Source of the DNA: Pseudomonadota bacterium
Lineage (GTDB): Bacteria; Pseudomonadota; Alphaproteobacteria; Rhizobiales; Hyphomicrobiaceae
DNA: 12,383 nt
NCBI GenBank assembly: GCA_021812845.1
Contig: JAKAML010000011.1
Span: 1-12,383 of the forward strand
Direction of reading: 5' to 3'
Below the pieces are notes generated by a model. The model worked only from the letters and a program-made list of their open reading frames with translations, ran no database searches and was not told the DNA's origin. Below are positions 1 to 6,621 of the stretch, piece after piece (positions within the stretch are counted from its first letter, which is position 1; every line of letters starts with the position of its first letter). The position numbers and the translations under genes were made by a program.

Positions 1-216
1 CGCCGGGTGAAGGTAGCCGAATCGCCAAATCGCGAGGAACGGAAACGGAATCAACAAAGTGGTCGCAAACCCGAATTCGATAGCCGGGGATCAGGGGCCG
101 GCAGCGGCCGCGCCTCGCGCCCCGTCCCCGGCGGCCACAATTCGCCGCCCGAATCATGGAACACTATCGAGGTCAGTGCATTGACGTCTCGTGCGGTTCC
201 ATCGCCCGGAGCATCG

Positions 217-504
217 ATGATGGCCACACCGATTGCCGCCCGCGGCGGCGCCGCCGCACCGCACGATCCGCCGGCGCTGGCGGGCCTTCTGCCGCGTGTT
301 CGTGCAAGCCTGCCGGACGACCTCGACCTCCCCGATGCGGCGCTGATCCGTAGCCTCGGTGCGATCGCCGGCTCCGGCACCCGCACCGAGCGTTGGCGGA
401 CGGCGTTCAATTCCGAGATGGGCCGCAGCCTCGCCACCCGCGGCACCGATCTCAACACGGCCCTCAACACCATTCTGGGGCTGCTGCCGTCGCCGCGTCG
501 ATGA
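217..504 (+). CDS. Uncharacterised 95-residue protein
   Basis: I do not recognise this protein. The frame stays open upstream to position 7, but residues before the internal methionine pair are low-complexity Arg/Ser/Pro/Gly and read like translated noncoding DNA. I therefore start at the ATG at 217, which has a CGGAG ribosome-binding site about 7 bases upstream (206-210); a second ATG follows directly at 220. The body looks like a small helical protein: an Ala/Pro-rich first 30 residues, then a stretch around LPDDLDLPDAALIRSLG (roughly residues 34-50), then TRTERWRTAFN and a Leu-rich end. Third codon positions are mostly G or C, as in the confident genes here. No signal peptide or membrane segment is evident. 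The next gene starts 49 bases downstream on the same strand, so the two are probably cotranscribed. It could be a partner of that protein or a spurious frame. Confidence 0.5.
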   Translation: MMATPIAARGGAAAPHDPPALAGLLPRVRASLPDDLDLPDAALIRSLGAIAGSGTRTERWRTAFNSEMGRSLATRGTDLNTALNTILGLLPSPRR

Positions 505-553
505 GTCGGGGCGAATCGGGGCACACCGGACCTGGAGCTTTCCCGGACCTTCG

Positions 554-1315
554 ATGACGACCGCCGCCACTCCCGATCCGAGCCCCCCGCCCCGCCCCGA
601 GCGGCCGCGCCAGGCTGCCGAGTTGCCGGCGGCGCCGGCGGCGGCCTATCTGCTCGCCGACCATCTCGACGCCGTGCTTGCCCACGGCGAGGATCTGCTC
701 GCGACCGGGTGGCGGCCCGAGAAGCTCGCCCGCTGCGCGTCGACGATTGCCGCCCAAGAAGACGGCCAGCGGCGGACGATCGACGCCGTGCGCGTGCTCG
801 AGCTGGCCCTTTTGTCGCGGGCGCTGAAGGCACGCGAACGGTCGGCCGAGCTCGCGCTCCGCGACGGACGCTTCGCGCCCGTCGCGCGGCTGTTTGCGGC
901 TTTTACCGGACAGCTCGAGGACGCCGCGCGCGAGGCCGGCGACGCGACGGACGACGATTTCGAGACCGGCGACGCAAGCCTCGCCTACCTGCGCAGCCGC
1001 GGCCTGATCGCCGCCGATTGGGCGACCTACGACGATTGCGGAGCCATCGTCGTCACGCCGTCCTTCCGGGTGGCGAAGCGGATCGAGCTCGGGCCGCTGC
1101 TCGATCTCGTGGCGACCTTCCTCGATACGCTCGACGTCCATTTCGAACTCTATCCCGAGGCGCCGGAGGCCACAGCGACAGCCGGGGCGACGGCCGACGG
1201 GGCGGAAGACGGCACGGACGACGGCGGTAGCCGCGCGCCGGGCTCGTCCGGCGGCAGCCTCGCGGAACGGCTCGAGGCGACGCGCCAGGATGACGCGCCG
1301 CCCCGAGAAGCCTGA
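554..1315 (+). CDS. Uncharacterised 253-residue acidic protein
   Basis: No recognised family. The frame extends further upstream but overlaps the preceding gene there, so I take the ATG at 554 (MTTAATPD), which has only a weak GGA about 8 bases before it. A Pro/Ala-rich leader (1-30) precedes a globular part (about 31-200). That part is rich in amphipathic helices, for example AYLLADHLDAVLAHGEDLL at 31-49, and ends in a segment with alternating hydrophobics (GAIVVTPSF at 163-171, then LLDLVATFLDTLDVHFELY). The last 50 residues are disordered-looking Ala/Gly/Asp/Thr. There is no signal peptide or transmembrane helix, so it is probably cytoplasmic. Amino-acid composition and G/C-rich third positions make it a convincing gene. 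It lies 49 bases after another unknown on the same strand and converges on the RlpA-like gene, ending 79 bases before that gene's stop. Confidence 0.7.
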   Translation: MTTAATPDPSPPPRPERPRQAAELPAAPAAAYLLADHLDAVLAHGEDLLATGWRPEKLARCASTIAAQEDGQRRTIDAVRVLELALLSRALKARERSAELALRDGRFAPVARLFAAFTGQLEDAAREAGDATDDDFETGDASLAYLRSRGLIAADWATYDDCGAIVVTPSFRVAKRIELGPLLDLVATFLDTLDVHFELYPEAPEATATAGATADGAEDGTDDGGSRAPGSSGGSLAERLEATRQDDAPPREA

Positions 1316-1349
1316 CGAACCAGGAAAATCCGGCGAGTCCCGAGTGGTT

Positions 1350-1374
1350 CGGCCGCGACCGCCCTCCGCGGCCG
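1350..1374. terminator. Stem-loop between convergent 3' ends
   Basis: CGGCCGCG (1350-1357) and CGCGGCCG (1367-1374) form a perfect 8-bp stem around a 9-base loop. It lies in the 79-base gap between two convergent stop codons. Neither strand has a following T-run, so it is not a classical intrinsic terminator. Position suggests a transcript-end or mRNA-stabilising hairpin serving both genes. An outer 8-bp inverted repeat (1312-1319 with 1391-1398) encloses it. Confidence 0.35.
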
Positions 1375-1394
1375 TGCCCGGGCTGGGAGCTTCG

Positions 1395-2258
1395 TCAGCC
1401 GCCCGCCGCTACCTTGAGCTTCTTCCTCTTCGCCGGTCCCGAGGCGGCGGGCGTCCCGCTGTCGGCGACCGCGGTCCCGGTCCGCGGCGACTGGTCGCGC
1501 AGGACGGCGGGGCGCGGTCCGGTCGCGCCAGTGAGGCTCGGCAGGTTGAGGTCGAGCGCGGCCAGCGCTTCGGACCGCGTCTGTCGCGTCACCGGCGCGA
1601 CGATGGCCGTCGTCACGGCCTTCAACGCCGCGACCGACGTCAAGCCGCCCGCCGCCGCGTCGAGCGACGCGAACTGGCCGACGTAGCCCGCGACCGGTTC
1701 GTACTTGCGGTTCTTGCGGTAGGTCGCCTCGGCCTTGGTCGGCGCCTTGAGCACCTTGACCTGCAGCTTGGCGACGCCCTTGCCGCGGAAGCCGAGCTTG
1801 TCGGCGGCCGCGCGCGAGACGTCGAGCTTGCGGCTGCCCCAGTAGGGCCCGGCGTTGTTGACCCTGAGCACCGCCGCGCGCTGCGTCGCGGGATTGAACA
1901 CGAGCAGCGTCGTACCGTCGGGATAGATCGGACTCGCGGCGTTGTCCGGCTGGTCGGCGCGGAAGCGCTCGCCCGACGAGGTCAGCCCGCACGGGTTGTA
2001 GCGATCGCGCTTGCAGTCGTCGTAGAACGAGGTCGAAAGCTGCTCGGTGCGGCCGACCATGGCGTGGGTCTCGGCAATCGAGCGCACCCGGTGGCAGGTG
2101 CCGTGGAAGCAGTAGGTCGAGCCGGGCGTCTTGGCTGCGGCATCCGCCGCCGGCAGCACGGCCGCAGCGAGGATGGCGAGGGCGGCGAGCATGGCCGAAC
2201 GGCCGAGGGTCGCGACGCGGGCAATTGCGATGCCCGAACGATCCTGGATCGTCGTCAT
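1395..2258 (-). CDS. Exported RlpA-like double-psi beta-barrel protein
   Basis: A 287-residue protein. The ATG at 2258 has an AGGAG 5 bases upstream; an earlier in-frame methionine would add 43 implausible residues. A hydrophobic signal segment at about residues 20-42 ends in Ala-rich sequence, so it is exported, probably to the periplasm. The DPBB domain spans about 72-172, with the Gly-Glu of TSSGERF (94-100), YPDGTTLLVFN and the LDVSRAAADKLGF block that corresponds to the RlpA 'DLSRAAA..LG' signature. RlpA proteins cleave denuded glycan strands at the septum. Here the usual active-site His is Ser or Pro (109-110) and the usual NDRGP is NNAGP (134-138), so lytic activity is doubtful. Four cysteines (50, 55, 82, 90) could form disulfides. 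No SPOR domain is present; the tail is Ala/Lys-rich. It lies downstream of the CinA-like gene on the same strand. Family membership is secure; function is not. Confidence 0.85.
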   Translation of the reverse strand: MTTIQDRSGIAIARVATLGRSAMLAALAILAAAVLPAADAAAKTPGSTYCFHGTCHRVRSIAETHAMVGRTEQLSTSFYDDCKRDRYNPCGLTSSGERFRADQPDNAASPIYPDGTTLLVFNPATQRAAVLRVNNAGPYWGSRKLDVSRAAADKLGFRGKGVAKLQVKVLKAPTKAEATYRKNRKYEPVAGYVGQFASLDAAAGGLTSVAALKAVTTAIVAPVTRQTRSEALAALDLNLPSLTGATGPRPAVLRDQSPRTGTAVADSGTPAASGPAKRKKLKVAAGG

Positions 2259-2412
2259 GGGTACTCCTGATTTTGGGTCCAGCACGGCGCTGCGAGGAAG
2301 GACGTATACGCACGGGGCGCGGCAGCGGCGTGTAAAGAGCAGGTTCGAGTTGTATGCGCGAGAACATGCTCGCGGGTTGGTTAACACCCGAACCTGGGAC
2401 GGAGTCTCTGCG

Positions 2413-3225
2413 TCACATGATCCCGCGTTGAATCAGCTTGCTTTTCAAGCCTTCGACGGCCGCTCTCCAGCGGCCCTCGTCGGTCGAGCGCAGCACGAGC
2501 TGGACCGTGGGCTTGCCGGTGCGGAACGACGGGTAGGAGCCCATGGCGACATCCGGGAACGCCGTCTGGTGCTCGGCCAGCAACTCCGCGATCGCCCCTT
2601 CCGGCACGTCGAGATCGATCGCGTCCGATAGCATCCGACGCCCGGTGGCGAGCCGCGGCGTCACCGCGTCGAGCATCACCTGCATGACCGCCGGCACCCC
2701 GGCCATGACGATCACGTTCTCGATCATGAAGCCCGGCGCGACGGAAATGCTGTTCTCGATCAGCTCGGCGCCGACGGGGATCCGCGCCATCCTGAGCCGC
2801 GACGGCGTCAATTCGAGGCCGCGCCGCTCGTAGTGCGGCTTCATCAGCGCCAGCGCACGGGGATCGACGCCGATCGCGACCCCCATGGCCGCGGCGATGC
2901 AGTCGGCGGTGATGTCGTCGTGGGTCGGCCCGATGCCGCCGGTGGTGAACACGTAGCGGTAGCGCACGCGGAGAGCGTTCACGGCCTCCACGATCGCCGC
3001 CGCGTCGTCGGCGACCACCCGTACCTCGCGCAGATCGATGCCGATCTGGGTGAGGTGGCGGGCGACGTAGTGGGTGTTGGTGTCCTGCGTCCGCCCCGAC
3101 AGGATCTCGTCGCCGATCACGAGGACGGCGGCGGTGACGTGGTCGCCGCGGCGGCCGTCGGCCTCGGCATTGTCGCGCGTCGCGTCTCCCGTCATGGCCC
3201 CGTCGACCCCGTGTTCCGTGCTCAC
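2413..3225 (-). CDS. CinA-type molybdopterin-binding-domain protein
   Basis: A stand-alone MoaB/MogA-fold (MoCF-binding) protein like the N-terminal half of CinA. Visible motifs are VLVIGDEILSGRTQDTN (about 34-50) and FTTGGIGPTHDD (93-104), the pterin-phosphate-binding glycine loop, with AGVPAVMQ later. The C-terminal nicotinamide-nucleotide amidohydrolase domain of full CinA is absent, which is common for this short subfamily in alphaproteobacteria. Its biochemical role is poorly defined; molybdopterin or nucleotide-derivative binding is a family-based guess. The start is uncertain. GTG at 3225 gives 270 residues and lies about 44 bases from a perfect TATAAT on the minus strand; ATG at 3195 gives 260 residues. 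Neither has a good ribosome-binding site. It is divergent from the rhodanese gene and is followed after 154 bases by the RlpA-like gene. Confidence 0.88.
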   Translation of the reverse strand: MSTEHGVDGAMTGDATRDNAEADGRRGDHVTAAVLVIGDEILSGRTQDTNTHYVARHLTQIGIDLREVRVVADDAAAIVEAVNALRVRYRYVFTTGGIGPTHDDITADCIAAAMGVAIGVDPRALALMKPHYERRGLELTPSRLRMARIPVGAELIENSISVAPGFMIENVIVMAGVPAVMQVMLDAVTPRLATGRRMLSDAIDLDVPEGAIAELLAEHQTAFPDVAMGSYPSFRTGKPTVQLVLRSTDEGRWRAAVEGLKSKLIQRGIM

Positions 3226-3258
3226 CGTACCGTGATCGTCCGTTCGTTGCAGCGTAAC

Positions 3259-3287
3259 ATTCGGCGATATTATACGAATATCGGAAT
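3259..3287. promoter_or_regulatory. AT-rich palindrome, candidate operator
   Basis: CGATATT (3265-3271) and AATATCG (3277-3283) are perfect inverted copies around a 5-base spacer. The symmetry extends outward as ATTC (3259-3262) and GAAT (3284-3287), with two extra G's on the left arm. It is a conspicuous AT-rich island between two divergent genes and overlaps the candidate -10 elements on both strands. This fits an operator that could control both genes; the binding protein is unknown. Confidence 0.45.
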
Positions 3288-3296
3288 GCGGGTCGG
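3269..3296 (-). promoter_or_regulatory. Candidate promoter for the CinA-like gene
   Basis: On the minus strand a perfect TATAAT (3274 down to 3269) follows CCGACC (3296 down to 3291), which matches the -35 consensus in its GAC core, at a 16-base spacing. The 5' leader would be roughly 35-40 bases to the GTG at 3225. On the plus strand TTGCAG (3247-3252) with TATACG (3271-3276) at 18 bases could drive the divergent rhodanese gene from the same island. Confidence 0.45.
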
Positions 3297-3379
3297 CCGG
3301 TCCGCGCGTGTCACGGCGCCCGTCCCCGATCCGCCGCCCCTGTCCCGTATCCTGTCACGACGATGACCGCACCTCGACG

Positions 3380-4030
3380 ATGATCCTCCGCGACCGATCT
3401 CACCGCACGCCTTCCCCGCCGACCGCCGCGATCCTGGCCGTCGCCGTCGCGGCGGTCGTGCTCGCCGGACCGCCCGCCGCGGCGGCCTCCGAGGCCGACG
3501 GTCATTTCGCGCTGGTCGAGCTCGAGGCCACCGTGGCGCGAGACTATGCCGCGGTCCCGCACCTGACGCCCGATGAGCTCGAAGCGGCGCTGCGCGCACC
3601 CGAGAGGGTTCTGCTGCTCGATGCCCGGCCCGACGGCGAGGTCGGCGTCAGCCGCCTGCCGGGGGCGATGGCCGTCGATCCCGACATCGACACGCAAGCC
3701 TTCGTCGATCGCTTCGGCGAGCTGGCGCGCGGCCGCGACGTCGTGATCTACTGCTCGGTCGGCGTCCGGAGCTCGCGTCTCGCCACCCGCGTCCGCAGTG
3801 CCCTGCAGGCCCGCGGCGCCCGGCGCGTCGCCAACCTGCGCGGCGGCATCTTCGCGTGGCACAACACCGGCCGCCCGCTGCTCGACGTGGTCGGCGGCAC
3901 CGATCTCGTCCACCCCTACAGCTCGCGCTGGACCTATTACCTGGACTTCAAGGACCTCGCCCGCTACGAGCCGAAGCACGCGAGCACCCCGGCCGCCCGC
4001 CGGCCGTGGTCGTCGTACCTGCCGTTCTGA
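3380..4030 (+). CDS. Exported single-domain rhodanese
   Basis: A 216-residue protein from the ATG at 3380 (MILRDRSHR). A basic start and a hydrophobic run at about 15-36 ([15 protein letters not shown], then Ala-rich) make a Sec signal peptide, so it acts in the periplasm. The rhodanese domain covers about 62-170: [10 protein letters not shown] near 78-87, and an active-site loop CSVGVRSS with catalytic Cys125 (CxxGxR pattern), followed by [16 protein letters not shown]. Rhodaneses carry sulfur as a Cys persulfide, or sense or transfer thiols; the substrate here is unknown. A conserved-looking tail (VHPYSSRW) follows the domain. It starts the plus-strand side of a divergent promoter region and is followed by sfsA after 92 bases. 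An upstream in-frame ATG at 3308 adds 24 residues but is less likely, because the predicted signal peptide begins properly at 3380. Confidence 0.85.
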   Translation: MILRDRSHRTPSPPTAAILAVAVAAVVLAGPPAAAASEADGHFALVELEATVARDYAAVPHLTPDELEAALRAPERVLLLDARPDGEVGVSRLPGAMAVDPDIDTQAFVDRFGELARGRDVVIYCSVGVRSSRLATRVRSALQARGARRVANLRGGIFAWHNTGRPLLDVVGGTDLVHPYSSRWTYYLDFKDLARYEPKHASTPAARRPWSSYLPF

Positions 4031-4122
4031 CGGCCCGGCGCCACGCACCAGCCGTGGGATGCGACGGACCTCGCGATCACGACGCTGGTCGCGGGCAGCG
4101 ACGCCGGGCTAGTCTCGCACCC

Positions 4123-4950
4123 ATGAAGTTTCCCTCCCCCTTGCGCCGCGGGCGCCTGATCCAGCGCTACAAGCGGTTCCTGGCCGATGTCGCGCTCGAC
4201 GGCGGCGAGACCGTCACCGCCACCTGCCCCAACACCGGCGCCATGCTCGGGCTGACGGCGCCGGGATCGGTGGTGTGGCTGTCCGAGTCGGACAGCCCGA
4301 CCCGCAAGTACCGTCACACCTGGGAGATGATCGAGGCCGACCACGGCCGCGGGGCGACGCTCACCGGCATCAACACCGGCCACCCGAACGGGATCGTCGC
4401 CGAGGCGATCGCGGCGGGGCGGGTGCCGGCGCTCGCGGGCTACGCGACATTGCGCCGGGAGGTGAAATACGGCGCGTCGAGCCGCATCGACATCCTGCTC
4501 GAGGATCCTGCGCGCGGGCTCTGCTACGTCGAGGTCAAGAATGTGCACCTCATGCGCCGGACCGGCTTGGCGGAGTTCCCCGATTGCCGGACCGAGCGCG
4601 GCGCCAAGCATCTCGACGAGCTCGCCGCCATGGTCACGACGGGCCATCGCGCGGTGATGGTGTATCTCGTGCAGCGCGCCGACGCCGGGCGGTTCGCCAT
4701 CGCCTCCGACATCGATCCGGTCTACGGCGCGGCGTTCGCGAGGGCGCGCGCAATGGGTGTCGAGGCCGTCGCGCTGCGCTGCCGCCTGACGCCCCAGGAG
4801 ATCGCGTTCGACGCCGAGATCCCGATCGACGCCGGCGCCGATGCGGGGGCCGTCGCCGCTCCCGCCGCCGGCGTCAGACCCGGCGCAGCACCGCGTTCCC
4901 GGGCCCCGTCTTCAAGACCTCGTAGCCCCGCGCCGCGATCTCGGAAATGA
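4123..4950 (+). CDS. sfsA: SfsA family DNA-binding/nuclease-like protein
   Basis: SfsA was named in E. coli for sugar-fermentation stimulation; the family has an OB-like N-terminal domain and a PD-(D/E)XK nuclease-like domain. Seen here: [20 protein letters not shown] at 3-22, TCPNTGAM (34-41), KYRHTWEM (62-69), NTGHPNG (84-90), and the nuclease-like core SSRIDILLE (119-127) with [10 protein letters not shown] (134-143), then [13 protein letters not shown]. The ATG at 4123 fits the family start exactly; no Shine-Dalgarno is visible, so the mRNA may be leaderless or weakly translated. The protein is 275 residues, against about 235-240 usual. The extra ~40 residues are Ala/Pro/Arg/Ser-rich and run into the convergent methyltransferase gene, overlapping it by 77 bases. 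Family assignment is firm; cellular role outside enterics is unclear. Confidence 0.93.
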   Translation: MKFPSPLRRGRLIQRYKRFLADVALDGGETVTATCPNTGAMLGLTAPGSVVWLSESDSPTRKYRHTWEMIEADHGRGATLTGINTGHPNGIVAEAIAAGRVPALAGYATLRREVKYGASSRIDILLEDPARGLCYVEVKNVHLMRRTGLAEFPDCRTERGAKHLDELAAMVTTGHRAVMVYLVQRADAGRFAIASDIDPVYGAAFARARAMGVEAVALRCRLTPQEIAFDAEIPIDAGADAGAVAAPAAGVRPGAAPRSRAPSSRPRSPAPRSRK

Positions 4951-5722
4951 GGTCGCGCGACCACAGCGCCCGGTTGTTTTCGAAGATCAGCAGCCGCGGC
5001 CACAGCGCCGGCGGCGCGGCGGAGAAGAAGGCCGAAAGCACGGCGTCCTCGTGCCCCTCGATGTCCATCTTGATGGCGTCGATGCGGTCGAGCCCGTGCC
5101 GCTCGGCGAGCGCCAGCAGCGTCTCGGTCTCGACCTCGATTCCGCCGTCCGCGTAGCGCGCGCGCTCGCCCCCGGCGATGGTGGTGTTGCCGATGTTGCC
5201 GGCGAGGATGCGGAGACGGACCGTGCCGGCGCGATCGGAGAGCGCGTTCGGCACGATCGTCGTCGCGTGGTGCCCGCTGGCGCGGACGTTGAACGCGAGC
5301 CGCTCGCGGGCCACCGGATGCGGCTCGACCGCGATCACGCGTGCGGCCGGTCCGGCGCGGGCGGCGACGAACAGGCTGTAGGCGCCGACGTTGGCGCCGA
5401 CGTCGATGAAAACGAACCCGGGCCCGATCATCGGCGCGAGCAGCGCGAGATCCTCGGGATCGAAGAAATGCGGCGTGAACAGCAGCCGCTTCTCGCAGGC
5501 GTTGCCGCGCGTGTGGAGCCGCATCCGCGCGCCCAGCACCTCGACGTCGACGGCGCCGCCGTGGAGCCGCGAGCCGGTCGAGCGGGCGAGCGAGGCAACC
5601 CGGCGGCCGAGACCGTTGCGCGGCAGGCGCCGGGTCAGATTGACGACCCGCGCCAGCCAAGGCGACATCGGCCGCGCGCCGAACGGCCCGCCGTCGCCGC
5701 TCCCTGTCCCCCCACCGCTCAT
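4874..5722 (-). CDS. FkbM family SAM-dependent methyltransferase
   Basis: A Rossmann-fold methyltransferase of the FkbM type, which methylates hydroxyl or other groups on glycans, lipids or polyketide-like molecules; the substrate here is unknown. From the ATG at 5722 it has 282 residues: SAM motif [12 protein letters not shown] (about 103-113), acidic ribose-binding loop AVEPHP (131-136), PNALSD, and the family's IKMDIEGHE (217-225) and LLIFENNR (244-251). The frame stays open upstream to 5935, but that part is Pro/Arg/Gly-rich and has no homologue-like features. A GGGG about 8 bases upstream of 5722 is the best ribosome-binding site; the ATG at 5668 (MSPWLARV) is an alternative start giving 264 residues. 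It stands alone, with no other glycan-biosynthesis genes beside it, and converges on and overlaps the end of sfsA. Confidence 0.9.
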   Translation of the reverse strand: MSGGGTGSGDGGPFGARPMSPWLARVVNLTRRLPRNGLGRRVASLARSTGSRLHGGAVDVEVLGARMRLHTRGNACEKRLLFTPHFFDPEDLALLAPMIGPGFVFIDVGANVGAYSLFVAARAGPAARVIAVEPHPVARERLAFNVRASGHHATTIVPNALSDRAGTVRLRILAGNIGNTTIAGGERARYADGGIEVETETLLALAERHGLDRIDAIKMDIEGHEDAVLSAFFSAAPPALWPRLLIFENNRALWSRDLISEIAARGYEVLKTGPGNAVLRRV

Positions 5723-5873
5723 CGCCGCCCCGTCATCCCTTCTCGCCCGTTGAGTCCCCGCCCGCATCCGGCCGCACCGCCACCCGCGCCCCGGCAACAG
5801 CCGCCAAGGCCCTGACGGGCCTCGCCCTTCGGCCGCCCATACCGCAGGTTCCGCGGGCTCTGTCAATGCGCCC

Positions 5874-5901
5874 GGGCCAGGCGGCCGGGGCCAGGCGGCC
5901 G
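5874..5901. repeat. Two tandem 14-bp units
   Basis: GGGCCAGGCGGCCG occurs twice in immediate succession (5874-5887 and 5888-5901) without a mismatch. A degenerate GC-rich stretch follows. It lies in the noncoding divergent region between the methyltransferase gene and msrB and probably reflects replication slippage. Confidence 0.8.
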
Positions 5902-5990
5902 AGGCCGGGCTCGGCGGCGCGGCCGCCGCGCACACGCGGGCGTGACGGCCCGTGAGCCCGCGCCATGAAACGGACGCCGGAAATCAGGCG

Positions 5991-5996
5991 TATAGT
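5991..5996 (+). promoter_or_regulatory. Possible -10 element for the msrBA operon
   Basis: TATAGT stands out in GC-rich surroundings 85 bases before the msrB start, with AAATCAGGCG just upstream. No convincing -35 hexamer lies 16-18 bases before it (AAACGG at best), so the assignment is weak. Confidence 0.3.
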
Positions 5997-6080
5997 GCGG
6001 CAGACGACAGGATCGCCGGCTGTCCCTCTCCCCGAGGCGGCGATCGACGACAAGGACGAGACAAAGGAGACTGGCGCCCC

Positions 6081-6590
6081 ATGCTCACCCGCCGCGACTT
6101 CCATCGCGCCGCCACCGCCGTCGCATTCACGCTCGGCGCCGGCGCCCCGGCCCGCGCCGCCGACCCCAGGACCACCGCTCCCGCGCAATCGAGGTTCGAA
6201 GTCATGAAGACCGACGACGAATGGAAGAAGATCCTGACCCGCGAGCAGTACGAGGTGCTGCGCAAGCACGGCACCGAGCGCGCCGGCACGAGCCCGCTCG
6301 ACAAGACCTACGCCCCCGGCGCCTACCACTGCGCCGGTTGCGACCTGCCGCTGTTCGTGTCGGAGACCAAATACGACAGCGGCACCGGCTGGCCGAGCTT
6401 CTTCCAGCCGATCGAGAAGGCCGTCGGCACGACGGTCGACCGCAGCTTCTTCATGACCCGGACCGAGGTCCACTGCAGCCGCTGCGGCGGCCACCTCGGC
6501 CATGTATTCGAGGACGGACCGCGGCCCACGGGTCTCCGCTACTGCATGAACGGCGTCGCCATGAAGTTCGTGCCCAAGACCGGAAGCTGA
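6081..6590 (+). CDS. msrB: Tat-exported peptide-methionine (R)-S-oxide reductase MsrB
   Basis: MsrB reduces the R-epimer of methionine sulfoxide in proteins. The ATG at 6081 has AAAGGAGA about 10 bases upstream. The N-terminus MLTRRDFHRAA followed by a hydrophobic stretch and Ala-rich cleavage region (to about residue 28) is a twin-arginine signal, so the enzyme is exported folded. The mature part has CAGC (Cys84/87) and CSRC (Cys132/135), the four structural zinc ligands, the substrate motif GTGWPSFFQPI (101-111), GHVFEDGP (140-147) and the catalytic Cys155 in RYCMNG. I see no seventh-type extra cysteine that could act as resolving residue, so recycling may go directly through an external thiol partner. 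The protein is 169 residues, normal for MsrB plus a signal. It forms a probable operon with msrA 31 bases downstream. Confidence 0.94.
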   Translation: MLTRRDFHRAATAVAFTLGAGAPARAADPRTTAPAQSRFEVMKTDDEWKKILTREQYEVLRKHGTERAGTSPLDKTYAPGAYHCAGCDLPLFVSETKYDSGTGWPSFFQPIEKAVGTTVDRSFFMTRTEVHCSRCGGHLGHVFEDGPRPTGLRYCMNGVAMKFVPKTGS

Positions 6591-6621
6591 GGCTTCGAGC
6601 CGATCGAGAGCGAGTGAAACG

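Larger units (their letters stand above)
5723..6080. other. Divergent intergenic region, no gene seen
   Basis: This 358-base region separates the methyltransferase gene (minus) from msrB (plus). Long open frames here are GC artefacts with biased Arg/Pro/Gly composition. It holds a perfect 14-base tandem duplication (5874-5901), a 7-bp GC stem-loop (5912-5918 with 5922-5928), a short inverted repeat CACGC/GCGTG (5933-5937 with 5940-5944), and a TATAGT that may be the msrB -10 element. I see no RNA gene. Confidence 0.6.

Noticed and set aside
51..833. A 260-codon open frame on the minus strand over the first two plus-strand genes
   Set aside because: Its translation is dominated by Arg, Ala, Gly, Ser and Pro with no motif, as expected of an antisense shadow in very GC-rich DNA; the plus-strand frames have better composition.
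2357..2374. CGCGAG-AACATG-CTCGCG inverted repeat between the CinA-like and RlpA-like genes
   Set aside because: A real 6-bp perfect stem, but it lacks a T-run, is short for such GC-rich DNA and does not align with a clear promoter; not enough to call an operator or terminator.
5912..5928. CGGCGGC-GCG-GCCGCCG hairpin upstream of msrB as a terminator
   Set aside because: No T-run on either strand, and simple GC-repeat stems like this are expected by chance at this base composition.
5723..5935. N-terminal extension of the methyltransferase to 5935
   Set aside because: The added 71 residues are Pro/Gly/Arg/Ala-rich, include the tandem repeat region and have no family counterpart.
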